From contig NZ_QQAK01000013.1 of NCBI RefSeq assembly GCF_003384035.1, forward strand, positions 186,001-250,000: 64,000 nucleotides of DNA, read 5' to 3'. This document shows, piece after piece, positions 8,942 to 17,757 of the stretch (within the stretch, counting starts at the first letter, position 1; each line of letters begins with the position of its first letter). Both the position numbers and the translations under genes were made by a program. The notes under the pieces were generated by a model. The model was not told the DNA's origin and made no database searches. It worked only from the letters and a program-made list of their open reading frames with translations. Source of the DNA: Sporosarcina sp. BI001-red. Its GTDB lineage: Bacteria > Bacillota > Bacilli > Bacillales_A > Planococcaceae.

Positions 8942-9952
8942 ATGTCAATGAAACGGTGGATTGCACTATGTTTGGCTGCAGCACTAGTCGTTGTTTCAAT
9001 CGGTGTTAACTCGCTATCGTACATATTCACTAGAGATTTTAACGCTCTTTTTGAAGACAGCTTTGCTATGGGGGGAGCGACTTACGAAGAAACCGTGTTG
9101 GACCAAGGGGATTCGAATGAACGCATTGCAATATTGGACGTAAGTGGTGTCATTCAAGACACTGGACCCGCTTCACCGTTTGCTGCAGCAGGATACAATC
9201 ATCAAAGTCTCTTAAGTCAGTTAGCTGATATTCAAGAGGATGAAACCGTGAAAGGGATTGTTTTGCACGTAGATTCTCCAGGTGGTGGAGTAGTGGAGTC
9301 GTCGGATATTTATGATGAGATAGTTGCGATCCAAAAAAATCGAGACATACCAATTTATGTATCAATGGGGTCCATGGCAGCTTCAGGAGGCTATTATATT
9401 TCAGCCCCAGCTGATAAAATCTTTGTGAACCAGGAGACCATTACAGGTTCCATCGGTGTGATCATGGAAAGTATGAATTATGCGAAGCTAGCTGACAAAA
9501 TCGGTATTGACTTCAATACGATTAAAACAGGACCGTACAAAGATATGATGAGTCCTAATCGTGAAATGACACAAACAGAACGGGATATGCTACAAGAAAT
9601 GATCAACGATTCTTATGAGCGATTTGTGGGAATTGTAGCGGATGGCCGCGACATGTCAGTTGCAGCTGTTAAAAAAGTGGCAGATGGAAGAATTATGAAC
9701 GGTCGTCAAGCAATTGAGGCTGGACTTGCAGATGACTATGGGAAATTACCGGATGTCGTCGATGCATTAATTACAGAACAAGGATTTAAAAACCCTAGTG
9801 TATTTGAATACACTCCAACAGACAGCTGGTCATCCTTATTTGGAACGAGTGTCTCAGGAATGTTTAAGAAAAATGCGGAATCAGAATTGATCCAAAAACT
9901 TCTGACTGACTATCAAGCACCGCGAATGATGTACTTGTATGGTGAACGTTAA
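8942..9952 (+). CDS. sppA: Signal peptide peptidase SppA
   Basis: Membrane-anchored serine protease that degrades leftover signal peptides and has been tied to lantibiotic/antimicrobial peptide resistance in Bacillus. One N-terminal membrane segment (about 5-27) is followed by an S49 domain. S148 in M-A-A-S-G-G-Y-Y and K200 in T-G-P-Y-K-D match the Ser147/Lys199 dyad of the B. subtilis enzyme with an offset of one. At 336 residues it is full length. AAAGGAGGAA lies just upstream of ATG. The next gene (RDD protein) begins 16 bases after the stop, as in the sppA-yteJ pair of B. subtilis. Confidence 0.95.
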   Translation: MSMKRWIALCLAAALVVVSIGVNSLSYIFTRDFNALFEDSFAMGGATYEETVLDQGDSNERIAILDVSGVIQDTGPASPFAAAGYNHQSLLSQLADIQEDETVKGIVLHVDSPGGGVVESSDIYDEIVAIQKNRDIPIYVSMGSMAASGGYYISAPADKIFVNQETITGSIGVIMESMNYAKLADKIGIDFNTIKTGPYKDMMSPNREMTQTERDMLQEMINDSYERFVGIVADGRDMSVAAVKKVADGRIMNGRQAIEAGLADDYGKLPDVVDALITEQGFKNPSVFEYTPTDSWSSLFGTSVSGMFKKNAESELIQKLLTDYQAPRMMYLYGER

Positions 9953-9968
9953 GGGGAGGTATGACACA

Positions 9969-10568
9969 ATGTCTGAACAAATGGAACAGCCGATAGAGGA
10001 AGTCAAAGAATCTCCTATTCAACATAAACCGATTGAACAGGAAATCTTTGCGACGCCAGCTCCAGAATTCATGAGGAAACCAGCAGGGTTTTGGATTCGT
10101 TTTTGGGCGTATCTGATTGACATCATTATTGTCGGTGCAATTAGTGGTTTGTTAGTGAAACCGATTTTTCGGGTTATTGACTATCCAATAAAGGATCCGA
10201 TTTTTTTGCTATATAGCCCGTATAAACTCATTATGCTTGTACTATTACTTTCCTACTTCTTGCTCATGACAAAGTTTTTCAGTCAAACAGCAGGAAAAAT
10301 GATCATGGGAATCCGAGTCGTTAAAAAATCTGGCGGAGAACTTGGTTGGGGATCACTCCTTTTCAGAGAAGTCGTTGGACGTTATATTTCAAAAACGCTG
10401 CTGATTCCGTATTTACTTGTTATGTTCACGCCACGTAAAGAAGCATTGCATGACTTGTTTGCGGATACGGAAGTTATTCATGAGCAAGTTTATGAAAAAC
10501 TGAATTCGGAGAAAGCCGTTCACGTAGATGAGGGTCGTCAGTTGCAAGGCGATCAGTCTATCTTGTAA
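9969..10568 (+). CDS. RDD-family membrane protein (YteJ-like)
   Basis: A 199-residue protein with an acidic N-terminal tail of about 40 residues and an RDD domain of three hydrophobic segments, recognisable from G-F-W-I-R-F-W-A-Y-L-I-D-I-I-I and G-K-M-I-M-G-I-R-V-V. The start is set at 9969, where AAGGGGAGGT sits eight bases upstream; an in-frame GTG at 9939 would overlap sppA and has no ribosome site. Cotranscribed with sppA. In B. subtilis YteJ acts as a SppA partner/inhibitor; the same pairing here supports that role by inference. Confidence 0.85.
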   Translation: MSEQMEQPIEEVKESPIQHKPIEQEIFATPAPEFMRKPAGFWIRFWAYLIDIIIVGAISGLLVKPIFRVIDYPIKDPIFLLYSPYKLIMLVLLLSYFLLMTKFFSQTAGKMIMGIRVVKKSGGELGWGSLLFREVVGRYISKTLLIPYLLVMFTPRKEALHDLFADTEVIHEQVYEKLNSEKAVHVDEGRQLQGDQSIL

Positions 10569-10597
10569 GATAGATGGATACTGAAAGGAGAATCTTA

Positions 10598-11110
10598 ATG
10601 ACTTCAATCACATTCAAGAATAATCCTGTTACATTGGTCGGAAAACATCTGAAAGCGGGGGACAAAGCTCCGAACTTCACCGTTTTGGCAAATGACCTTC
10701 AACCCGTGACTCTTAATGATTCCAAGGGGAAGATTCGTTTAGTAAGTGTCGTTCCTTCAATCGACACGGGTGTTTGTTCTAAACAAACACATAGATTTAA
10801 TGAAGAGGCTGGAAAGTTTGGAGACGATGTGGAAGTGATGACCATTTCCGTTGACCTTCCATTCGCACAAGCTCGTTACCGTTCTACGGAAGAAATCGGA
10901 AATATCCATATTCTGTCAGATCACAGAGATCTCTCGTTTGGAGAAGCTTACGGTGTAGCGATTCAAGAACTTCGTCTGCTCTCCCGTTCAATTTTTGTTA
11001 TTGATAAAGATGACAAGATTGCTTACTCAGAATATGTTAGTGAAGTAACCGATCACCCTGACTACCAAGAGGCTTTGGATGCTGTGGAGAAATTGAAAGC
11101 GAAAGTGTAA
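10598..11110 (+). CDS. tpx: Thiol peroxidase Tpx lacking the resolving cysteine
   Basis: Atypical 2-Cys peroxiredoxin family, 170 residues from the ATG at 10598 with AAAGGAG upstream. The peroxidatic cysteine is C60 in S-I-D-T-G-V-C-S-K. The resolving cysteine expected in D-L-P-F-A-Q-x-R-[WF]-C is replaced by arginine (R95, codon CGT), and C60 is the only cysteine in the whole protein. The remaining Tpx signatures (N-x-x-x-L-S-D-H-R-D-L-S-F-G) are intact, so the gene is not decayed. It would have to work as a 1-Cys peroxidase with an external thiol. It follows the RDD gene by 29 bases and ends at a terminator. Confidence 0.93.
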   Translation: MTSITFKNNPVTLVGKHLKAGDKAPNFTVLANDLQPVTLNDSKGKIRLVSVVPSIDTGVCSKQTHRFNEEAGKFGDDVEVMTISVDLPFAQARYRSTEEIGNIHILSDHRDLSFGEAYGVAIQELRLLSRSIFVIDKDDKIAYSEYVSEVTDHPDYQEALDAVEKLKAKV

Positions 11111-11128
11111 GGCAAATGTTGCCTGGAG

Positions 11129-11158
11129 AAAACCCATCCGGCTGTCGGATGGGTTTTT
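11129..11158 (+). terminator. Terminator of tpx
   Basis: AAAACCCATCCG (11129-11140) and CGGATGGGTTTT (11146-11157) around a five-base loop, then T-rich. Confidence 0.92.
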
Positions 11159-11214
11159 CATGGCGACTATCAGGCAAGTTATCGTATTGAAAAGAAGGAA
11201 GAAGAGGGATTCTA

Positions 11215-12135
11215 ATGAAAACAAATACAGAACAGATATTTAGTTATTTAGATGAAGCAGCAAGTAAAGACGAAGCACTCTACTTGGAGCAACTAATTGA
11301 AGCTTGCCAAAGTTGGAGAGAAGGGACTGCGGGTCCTGAGATACAAGGTGAAGTCACGAAAGAAGAAATACGACGTGGATTGCAACTTGCGATTTTAAAA
11401 GGGATGAGACAAAACGTTCAACCTCATCATCAAATGACTCCAGATGCCATTGGGATGCTGATTGCACGTATCTCAAGTTTTCTTTTGCCACAAAAAGAAG
11501 AGGTTCAATTACTCGATTTGGCTGCGGGTACTGGTAATTTATTGCTAACTGTGATGAATTCTGTGGATATACCAGTTTCTTCTATCGCTGTAGAAATCGA
11601 TGAGTTGTTGGCGAGATTGATTGTCGCAGGTGCGAATCTAATGGAACAGCCTATTCAAATTTACGTGCAGGATGCGTTACGTCCGTTGCTGGTTGATCCA
11701 GTTGACTTGGCGGTGTGTGATTTACCAGTCGGTTTTTATCCGGATGATGAGAATGCGTTGAACTATGAGATGATGCCTTCCGAAGGACATGCTTATTCTC
11801 ATCATTTATTCATTGAACAGACAATTCAGCACTTGAAGCCAGAAGGGTATGGAATTTTCATTGTACCGTCTTCGCTATTCGAATCAGTGCAATCAAGTGA
11901 ACTGCATAAGTACTTGAAGAAGCATACGGTAATTCGTGGAATCTTACAGTTGCCGCAAACTTTATTTAAAAATGCTTCTCAGTCGAAAAGTTTACTAATC
12001 TTGCAAAAACCATCGGAACGGGCAATGCCAACTCCGGATGTATTACTCGCAACAGTACCGGATATGACGGACAAACAAGCGATGATTTCGTTCTTTAACA
12101 AAATGGAAGACTGGGCAAAAGAAAATGTAAAGTAA
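11215..12135 (+). CDS. Class I SAM-dependent methyltransferase, YtxK-like
   Basis: A 306-residue protein resembling the N6-adenine DNA methylase fold. Motif I is visible as L-D-L-A-A-G-T-G-N-L-L (about 98-108) and an acidic V-E-I-D follows. Where active N6-adenine methylases carry N/D-P-P-Y/F, this protein reads D-L-P-V-G-F-Y-P, as I recall for YtxK homologues. Gene order tpx-ytxK is conserved in Bacillus. The substrate is unknown; I would not call it a restriction-modification enzyme, since no recognition domain or partner is nearby. The acetate kinase gene that follows in B. subtilis is absent here. Confidence 0.8.
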   Translation: MKTNTEQIFSYLDEAASKDEALYLEQLIEACQSWREGTAGPEIQGEVTKEEIRRGLQLAILKGMRQNVQPHHQMTPDAIGMLIARISSFLLPQKEEVQLLDLAAGTGNLLLTVMNSVDIPVSSIAVEIDELLARLIVAGANLMEQPIQIYVQDALRPLLVDPVDLAVCDLPVGFYPDDENALNYEMMPSEGHAYSHHLFIEQTIQHLKPEGYGIFIVPSSLFESVQSSELHKYLKKHTVIRGILQLPQTLFKNASQSKSLLILQKPSERAMPTPDVLLATVPDMTDKQAMISFFNKMEDWAKENVK

Positions 12136-12137
12136 GT

Positions 12138-12176
12138 AAAAAAGTGTCCTTCTCGTAATGAGGAGGACACTTTTTC
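12138..12176. terminator. Bidirectional terminator between ytxK and usp genes
   Basis: AAAAAGTGTCCT (12139-12150) pairs with AGGACACTTTTT (12164-12175), extended by an inner four-pair stem; A- and T-runs flank both sides. Confidence 0.9.
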
Positions 12177-12184
12177 TTTTAAAA

Positions 12185-12634
12185 TTATGCGCCTTCGGGT
12201 GTGCGAACTACGAGTACATCACATTTAGAAGAGCGTACAATGTTTTCTGATACACTTCCGATTAAGAAACGCTCGACTGGGTTTAACCCAGTTGCGCCAC
12301 AAATGATCAGATCTGCTTCGATTTTTTTAGGGATTTCTCTAGGAATCATTGTTTTAGGTGAACCGTATTCCACAATAATATTCACATGTGTTAATCCGGC
12401 AGCTACTGCTTGCTCTTTATATCCTTCAAGCAACTCTACAGCATAAGATTGAGCACGTTCAGCGATTGAACGGTCATAGGCCTCTACAGCGGAGTACGAA
12501 CGTGTGTCGATGATGTTGACAAGGTTCAGGTTAGCGTCGTTTCGTTTAGCAATTGCTACCGCTTTTTTAAACGCCCATTCCGACTCTTTGGATCCGTCTA
12601 CAGCAACAATAATTTGGTTATATACTAATGACAT
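12185..12634 (-). CDS. Universal stress protein UspA family
   Basis: A single Usp domain of 149 residues, probably ATP-binding and dimeric. The signature G-A-T-G-L-N-P-V-E-R-F-L-I-G-S (G-2x-G-9x-G-S) that binds ATP phosphates is intact, as is the N-terminal I-I-V-A-V-D-G-S. The start is the ATG at 12634, with TAGGAG ten bases upstream; a GTG three codons earlier is unlikely because it overlaps the ribosome site. Convergent with the methyltransferase gene and divergent from ald. Confidence 0.92.
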   Translation of the reverse strand: MSLVYNQIIVAVDGSKESEWAFKKAVAIAKRNDANLNLVNIIDTRSYSAVEAYDRSIAERAQSYAVELLEGYKEQAVAAGLTHVNIIVEYGSPKTMIPREIPKKIEADLIICGATGLNPVERFLIGSVSENIVRSSKCDVLVVRTPEGA

Positions 12635-12854
12635 CGTTACCACACTCCTACATTTGAATTATCCTTCTATAACTACTATACGCCAAATCTCAACCTATTT
12701 CCTGCAAAACCCTCAAATTTCGGGAAATTAAAATTATTTATTATTCGATGCAAAAAGTACGGCAAAAAAGAATGCTATCTGCTACACTTATGGTGAAAAG
12801 GTTTGAACGGTACATACTGGACAGCCGGACACATTCATTGAGGAGGAACTAACT

Positions 12855-13970
12855 ATGCGTATTGGGGTACCTAAAGAGATTAAAAACAACGAAAATCGTG
12901 TCGCAATGACACCAGCTGGAGTATTCAACTTGAAATCAGCGGGACACGAGGTGCTTATCGAAACACTAGCAGGAATTGGCTCTAGTTTTACGGATGAAGA
13001 ATATCGCGAAGCTGGAGCGGTAATTGTTGAAACTGCAGCTGAAGCGTGGGCAGCAGAAATGGTCATGAAAGTAAAAGAGCCAGTTTCTTCAGAGTATGGT
13101 TATTTCCGTGAAGGTCTCATATTGTTCACGTATTTACATCTTGCTTCCGAAGTAGAGTTAACGAAAGCATTACTCGACAACAAAGTGATCGGGATAGCTT
13201 ACGAGACGGTTCAATTACCAAATCGTTCGTTGCCACTACTCGCACCGATGAGCGAAGTTGCTGGACGTATGGCAACACAAATCGGAGCTCAATATTTGGA
13301 GAAGATGGAAGGCGGCAAAGGAATCCTATTGTCCGGCGTACCGGGCGTTCAACGAGGAAACGTGACCGTTATTGGTGGAGGACAAGCCGGAACGAATGCA
13401 GCCCGCATTGCGATTGGTATGGGGGCTCGTGTTACAGTTCTGGATCTTTCAGTAGAACGTCTTCGTCAACTGGATGAATTATTCGGTAATGATGTCCAAA
13501 CACTAGTTTCGAATCCATTTAATATTGCATCATCTGTAAAGGATGCTGATCTAGTAATAGGTTGTGTGCTTATTCCTGGCGCTCGTGCACCTAAACTAGT
13601 AAGCGAAGAGATGGTTAAGTCGATGTCACCTGGTTCTGTACTTGTGGATATTGCGATTGACCAAGGCGGAATCTTTGAAACATCCGATCGCGTTACGACA
13701 CATGACGACCCGACTTACGAAAAATTCGGAGTGGTACACTACGCAGTTGCAAATATGCCTGGTGCTGTCCCACGTACATCTACAATGGCACTTACAAACG
13801 TGACGGTTCCTTACGCATTACAAATTGCGAACAAAGGGTACAAGCAGGCTTGCTTGGACAACGATGCGTTGCTAAAAGGGGTTAACACGTTAGACGGTAA
13901 TTTGACGTATCAAGCAGTTTCAGACGCGCAGGCAATCGAATATGTATCGGCTCAATCTTTGTTGAGCTGA
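12855..13970 (+). CDS. ald: Alanine dehydrogenase
   Basis: NAD-dependent interconversion of L-alanine with pyruvate and ammonia; needed for alanine use and for sporulation in B. subtilis. The 371 residues start [16 protein letters not shown], with the substrate lysine/arginine region at the N-terminus, the catalytic histidine in T-Y-L-H-L-A, and the Rossmann loop [11 protein letters not shown] (about 175-185). GAGGAGGA precedes the ATG. Monocistronic, with a terminator at both neighbours. Confidence 0.96.
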   Translation: MRIGVPKEIKNNENRVAMTPAGVFNLKSAGHEVLIETLAGIGSSFTDEEYREAGAVIVETAAEAWAAEMVMKVKEPVSSEYGYFREGLILFTYLHLASEVELTKALLDNKVIGIAYETVQLPNRSLPLLAPMSEVAGRMATQIGAQYLEKMEGGKGILLSGVPGVQRGNVTVIGGGQAGTNAARIAIGMGARVTVLDLSVERLRQLDELFGNDVQTLVSNPFNIASSVKDADLVIGCVLIPGARAPKLVSEEMVKSMSPGSVLVDIAIDQGGIFETSDRVTTHDDPTYEKFGVVHYAVANMPGAVPRTSTMALTNVTVPYALQIANKGYKQACLDNDALLKGVNTLDGNLTYQAVSDAQAIEYVSAQSLLS

Positions 13971-13985
13971 TAAAAAATAGAATTT

Positions 13986-14023
13986 AAAAAAGCAGGGGCC
14001 GCAAGTTTAGGCCTCTGCTTTTT
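13986..14023. terminator. Bidirectional terminator between ald and pepQ-like gene
   Basis: AAAAAGCAGGGGCC (13986-13999) pairs with GGCCTCTGCTTTTT (14009-14022) with one G-U pair. Confidence 0.88.
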
Positions 14024-14027
14024 CTAT

Positions 14028-15122
14028 TTACTTAATAATCTTAAGTTCTTTCGGGAACTTTGTTAGCACTTCAATACCATCCGCCGTTACGACGACGTCA
14101 TCTTCAATACGAACACCAGTAATTGCTGAGTTGTAAATACCTGGTTCAATCGTAAACACCATGCCTTCTTCTAATTGGAAGTCGTTGGTGCCATGGATGG
14201 AAGGGAATTCGTGAACAGAAATTCCAAGTCCGTGTCCTAAACGGTGTGTGAAGTACTCTCCATACCCGGCTTTCGTAATCACTTCGCGTGCAGCTCTATC
14301 AAGTTCACTTGCACGAACTCCTGGCTTTACAAGGTCAATTGCTGCCTGATTCGCAAAACGTACTGCTTCGTAAATGCTCAGCTGTTCAGCAGACGGTTCA
14401 CCAAACGAAACCGTTCTAGTAATATCTGAACAATATCCTTTATGAACAACCCCAAGGTCCATCAAAACAAAATCACCTTTTTGGATTTTGCGTTCTCCTG
14501 GTGTCCCGTGTGGAGATGCGGTTTTAGGACCGGATAAAACCGTTGTATCGAACGACATCTTTTGAACGCCTTTTTTCTTCAACGCTAATTCGATTGCTGT
14601 TTGAAGTTCTAGTTCAGTAATACCTTCAACGATATTTTCACACGCTACTTCAATTGCGTAGTCGGCTAATGCTGCAGCTTCACGTAGCAGTTGGAGTTCT
14701 GATGCATCCTTGTGGCTGCGCATAGTATTCAGTTGCTCATCCAAACGGGAGAATTGAGCGGATGGGAAGAGTTCCCCCATACGTTCCAAACGCTCGACAG
14801 TAAGGTGTGATTTCTCAATGGCAATCGAACTAAGTTCGCTCACTTTGCGTTTCACTTCAGCTTGCACAAATTCCCAAGCGTCATCTGTGTCTTCGTAACC
14901 GACCGTTCCAAATGTCCAGCCTGCAGACTTCACATCGGGAACTTCCATGAGTGGACAGACGATAAATGGCTCCGCGTCTTTAAAAATCATAACGCCAAGA
15001 AGTCGCTCGTGGGGGTCGCTGCTAAAACCTGATAGGTAAAATACGTTATCAGGTGTCGTTACGAATGCTGCCTCTACGTTGTTGTCCTGTAAATACTGTT
15101 GAATCATTTTAAGTTTTGTCAT
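14028..15122 (-). CDS. M24-family Xaa-Pro peptidase
   Basis: Dinuclear metal aminopeptidase/dipeptidase acting on Xaa-Pro bonds, cytoplasmic, 364 residues. A creatinase-like N-terminal domain (1-130) precedes the pita-bread domain. All five metal ligands can be read: D222 and D233 in M-D-L-G...C-S-D-I-T-R, H297 in R-L-G-H-G-L-G, E326 in I-E-P-G and E340 in R-I-E-D. Good AGGAGGAAT ribosome site upstream. Divergent from ytkL. Dipeptidase (PepQ) versus aminopeptidase cannot be settled by eye. Confidence 0.9.
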   Translation of the reverse strand: MTKLKMIQQYLQDNNVEAAFVTTPDNVFYLSGFSSDPHERLLGVMIFKDAEPFIVCPLMEVPDVKSAGWTFGTVGYEDTDDAWEFVQAEVKRKVSELSSIAIEKSHLTVERLERMGELFPSAQFSRLDEQLNTMRSHKDASELQLLREAAALADYAIEVACENIVEGITELELQTAIELALKKKGVQKMSFDTTVLSGPKTASPHGTPGERKIQKGDFVLMDLGVVHKGYCSDITRTVSFGEPSAEQLSIYEAVRFANQAAIDLVKPGVRASELDRAAREVITKAGYGEYFTHRLGHGLGISVHEFPSIHGTNDFQLEEGMVFTIEPGIYNSAITGVRIEDDVVVTADGIEVLTKFPKELKIIK

Positions 15123-15231
15123 GATTATTCCTCCTTAATTCACTTAACTATCATACCAAAGAAAGAGGGTTTACATATGGTTTCACGAATTGATAAAAAG
15201 GAAAGAACAATAAGTGGAGGTGTCGAATTCA

Positions 15232-15912
15232 ATGGAAGTTTCGTATCATGGGCACTCAATCGTAAAGATTAAAACAGACAACAAGGTGATTTTGATTGAT
15301 CCTTATATTACAGGAAATGATTTGACGGATTTGAAAGTGGTAGACGAAAAACCAGACGTCATCTTGTTGACGCATGGACACAATGATCATGTAGGCGACA
15401 CGATAGAGATTGCAAAAGCGAGCGGGGCATTAGTTGTAGCGCCGAACGAACTTGCTGTGTGGCTAGGATGGCAAGGTCTGCAAACTCACGGCATGAATAT
15501 CGGAGGCGCCTGTGAATTCGATTTTGGAACGGTGAAGTTCACGAAAGCGTTTCACAGTTCGTCCTACACAACAGATGACCAACAGCTGATTTACATGGGA
15601 ATGCCAGCAGGAATCTTGTTTATGGCGGAAGGTAAAACAATTTACCACGCTGGAGATACGTCTCTCTTTGGAGATATGGAGCTGATCGGTAAGCGTCATG
15701 CGATCGATATCGCATTTTTACCAATAGGTGATAACTTTACGATGGGACCTGAAGATGCCGCATATGCAGTGGAGCTACTCTCTCCAAAGCTGACAGTACC
15801 GGTACATTACAATACTTTTCCACCGATTGCACAAGACCCTGAAGACTTTAAAAAGCTTGTGAAAGACCATGAAGTCCATGTGATGAAAGCGGGAGAAGTG
15901 ATACGACTTTGA
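15232..15912 (+). CDS. UPF0173 metal-dependent hydrolase (YtkL)
   Basis: Metallo-beta-lactamase-fold protein, 226 residues from the ATG at 15232 (GTGGAGGTG upstream), the same length as B. subtilis YtkL. The metal motif H48-G-H50-N-D52-H53 and the later H-A-G-D-T-S and V-H-Y-N-T-F-P blocks are intact. An in-frame GTG at 15214 lies inside the ribosome site and is rejected. The natural substrate of this family is not known. It ends at a terminator and is followed by ytoI. Confidence 0.88.
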   Translation: MEVSYHGHSIVKIKTDNKVILIDPYITGNDLTDLKVVDEKPDVILLTHGHNDHVGDTIEIAKASGALVVAPNELAVWLGWQGLQTHGMNIGGACEFDFGTVKFTKAFHSSSYTTDDQQLIYMGMPAGILFMAEGKTIYHAGDTSLFGDMELIGKRHAIDIAFLPIGDNFTMGPEDAAYAVELLSPKLTVPVHYNTFPPIAQDPEDFKKLVKDHEVHVMKAGEVIRL

Positions 15913-15915
15913 GTG

Positions 15916-15960
15916 AACTGGGCTGGCAGAGATAAATCTCTTCCAGCTCAGTTATTTTTT
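15916..15960 (+). terminator. Terminator of ytkL
   Basis: AACTGGGCTGG (15916-15926) and CCAGCTCAGTT (15943-15953) with an inner AGAGAT/ATCTCT stem; then A followed by six T. Confidence 0.85.
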
Positions 15961-16010
15961 ATCGATTTATGGTAAACTGGAGATAGGCATACATAGAAAA
16001 GGTGAATGCA

Positions 16011-17318
16011 ATGTCGACAAAGCATGAACAGATTTTGCGCCACATTGAAGACCTTGCTGTAGGTGAGAAAATTTCAGTGCGGCAAATTGCAAGGGCGCTC
16101 ACAGTAAGTGAAGGAACAGCTTACCGTGCGATTAAGGAAGCAGAAAATAACAAACTTGTAAATACAATCGAGCGTGTCGGGACGGTACGCATCGAGAAAA
16201 AGAAAAAAGAGAATATTGAACGGCTGACGTTTGCTGAAGTTGTGAATATTGTGGATGGTAGTGTGCTTGGAGGGAGCGGAGGTTTACATAAGACGCTCAC
16301 TAAGTTTCTAATCGGTGCGATGCAACTGGATGATATACGCCGCTATATTGACGCTGGAAGCTTGCTCATCGTGGGAAATCGCCAAAAAGCACACCAATTA
16401 GCAATTAGCGAAGGGGCAGCAGTACTTGTGACAGGTGGTTTTGATACGACGGATGAGGTGAAAAAACTTGCAAATTCACTCGATTTGCCAGTTATTACAA
16501 CCAGCTATGATTCATTTACAGTTGCAACCATGCTCAATCGTGCGATATCTGACCAGATGATTGAGAAGGATATCCTTCTCGTGGAAGATATCCAGCACTC
16601 ACTTTCAAATACTTCCACGTTGTTCATTCAAGAAACGGTTGAGCAATTTAACGAATTGAGTAGAAAAACTTCCCACTCTGCATTTCCTGTCATTGAGCGG
16701 AATGGGAAAGTAATAGGAATGGTCACCTCTAAAGACGTTGTTGGAAAACAGGAATCGGAACCTCTTGGAAAAGTCATGACTGCATCACCGATAACTGCGA
16801 CTGGAAAGATGAGTGTTGCTTCAGCTGGCCACATCATGGTATGGGAAGGAATCGATTTACTCCCTGTTGTGACGGAAATGGGTCTGTTGGATGGTGTCAT
16901 TAGCCGACAAGATGTCTTGAAAGCATTTCAATTGGCGCAACGGCAGCCGCAACAAGGTCAAACCATTGATGATATTGTGAAAAACCAAATGCACTCTGAT
17001 ACTGAAAACCCTCAGAATATCATGTTTGAAGTGATTCCCCAGATGACGAACCAGCTTGGATCCCTGTCTTATGGAGCACTGACCACGTTGCTAGCGGAAA
17101 CAGGTAACCGTGCCATCAAGCTCTATAAACGTGGAGAAAGTGTTCCTGAAAATTTATCAATTTACTTCATGAGACACGTCCAGCTTGGGAGTAAGGTCAT
17201 TGTGGAACCTCAAATCCTCCATATGAGCCGTAGGGTTGTGAAAATGGATATTTCCCTGTACTCAGAAGGTGAAATGATTGGAAAAGCGCTTGTGACGTAT
17301 CAGTTGTTGGAACGATAA
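16011..17318 (+). CDS. DRTGG-CBS-hotdog regulatory protein (YtoI)
   Basis: A 435-residue multidomain protein. In order: an N-terminal winged-helix-like segment (about 1-60) with T-V-S-E-G-T-A-Y-R-A-I-K, a DRTGG domain (about 65-180), a CBS pair (about 190-310) likely binding an adenine nucleotide, and a C-terminal 4HBT hotdog domain (about 320-435). The ATG at 16011 follows AAAAGGTG; an upstream in-frame GTG overlaps that site. The ytoI-ytpI-nrnA-dnaE order is that of B. subtilis. Function is unproven; the domain set suggests nucleotide-sensing control. Confidence 0.87.
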   Translation: MSTKHEQILRHIEDLAVGEKISVRQIARALTVSEGTAYRAIKEAENNKLVNTIERVGTVRIEKKKKENIERLTFAEVVNIVDGSVLGGSGGLHKTLTKFLIGAMQLDDIRRYIDAGSLLIVGNRQKAHQLAISEGAAVLVTGGFDTTDEVKKLANSLDLPVITTSYDSFTVATMLNRAISDQMIEKDILLVEDIQHSLSNTSTLFIQETVEQFNELSRKTSHSAFPVIERNGKVIGMVTSKDVVGKQESEPLGKVMTASPITATGKMSVASAGHIMVWEGIDLLPVVTEMGLLDGVISRQDVLKAFQLAQRQPQQGQTIDDIVKNQMHSDTENPQNIMFEVIPQMTNQLGSLSYGALTTLLAETGNRAIKLYKRGESVPENLSIYFMRHVQLGSKVIVEPQILHMSRRVVKMDISLYSEGEMIGKALVTYQLLER

Positions 17319-17320
17319 AA

Positions 17321-17348
17321 AAACGCTGATGCATGGGCATCAGCGTTT
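17321..17348. terminator. Bidirectional terminator between ytoI and ytpI
   Basis: AAACGCTGATGC (17321-17332) and GCATCAGCGTTT (17337-17348), four-base loop. It overlaps the last codons of the convergent - strand gene. Confidence 0.85.
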
Positions 17349-17660
17349 GTTCAAATCTGTTTCTTCTTCAACGAATTGGTTGTAATACCGAACGGCTTTC
17401 CCGTTAAAGATGGCTACATAGCCTCCAAGTAAGATGAAGATTCCAGAGATCACGTAAGTCGAAACCCCGCCAAACAGTAACAATTGATTGACTCCGAAAA
17501 AGATTAGCAAGAGTCCTAAAAACATTCCTGCTTTTGATGCAAACATCTTCTTTCGAATCGGAAATACTTGACTTGTCCGGAACTGCCGGGTTTTAAAGTA
17601 AAAGTAGTATACTGCCGAGGCAATAATTAAGAATACAAGTATAAAATTAAAAGTCTTCAC
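17340..17660 (-). CDS. YtpI-family small membrane protein
   Basis: A 106-residue protein with about three hydrophobic segments: near residues 5-20, 45-65 and 68-85. Recognised as YtpI by position and by the segment F-P-I-R-K-K-M-F-A-S-K-A-G-M. The start is taken as the GTG at 17660, with GGAGGG seven bases upstream; a TTG five codons earlier overlaps that site. Its function is unknown. It lies between ytoI and nrnA on the opposite strand. Confidence 0.8.
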   Translation of the reverse strand: MKTFNFILVFLIIASAVYYFYFKTRQFRTSQVFPIRKKMFASKAGMFLGLLLIFFGVNQLLLFGGVSTYVISGIFILLGGYVAIFNGKAVRYYNQFVEEETDLNKR

Positions 17661-17757
17661 AGCAAAGCCCTCCAAAAGAATCCAGCACTGCTTCTATTGT
17701 AGCGGCTTTACTACTCAAATGCGACCGCAATTCTTTAAATAATGGAGGAAATGGAAA

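Noticed and set aside
11215-12135. Restriction-modification system
   Set aside because: The methyltransferase has no specificity domain or endonuclease neighbour and is a conserved chromosomal gene.
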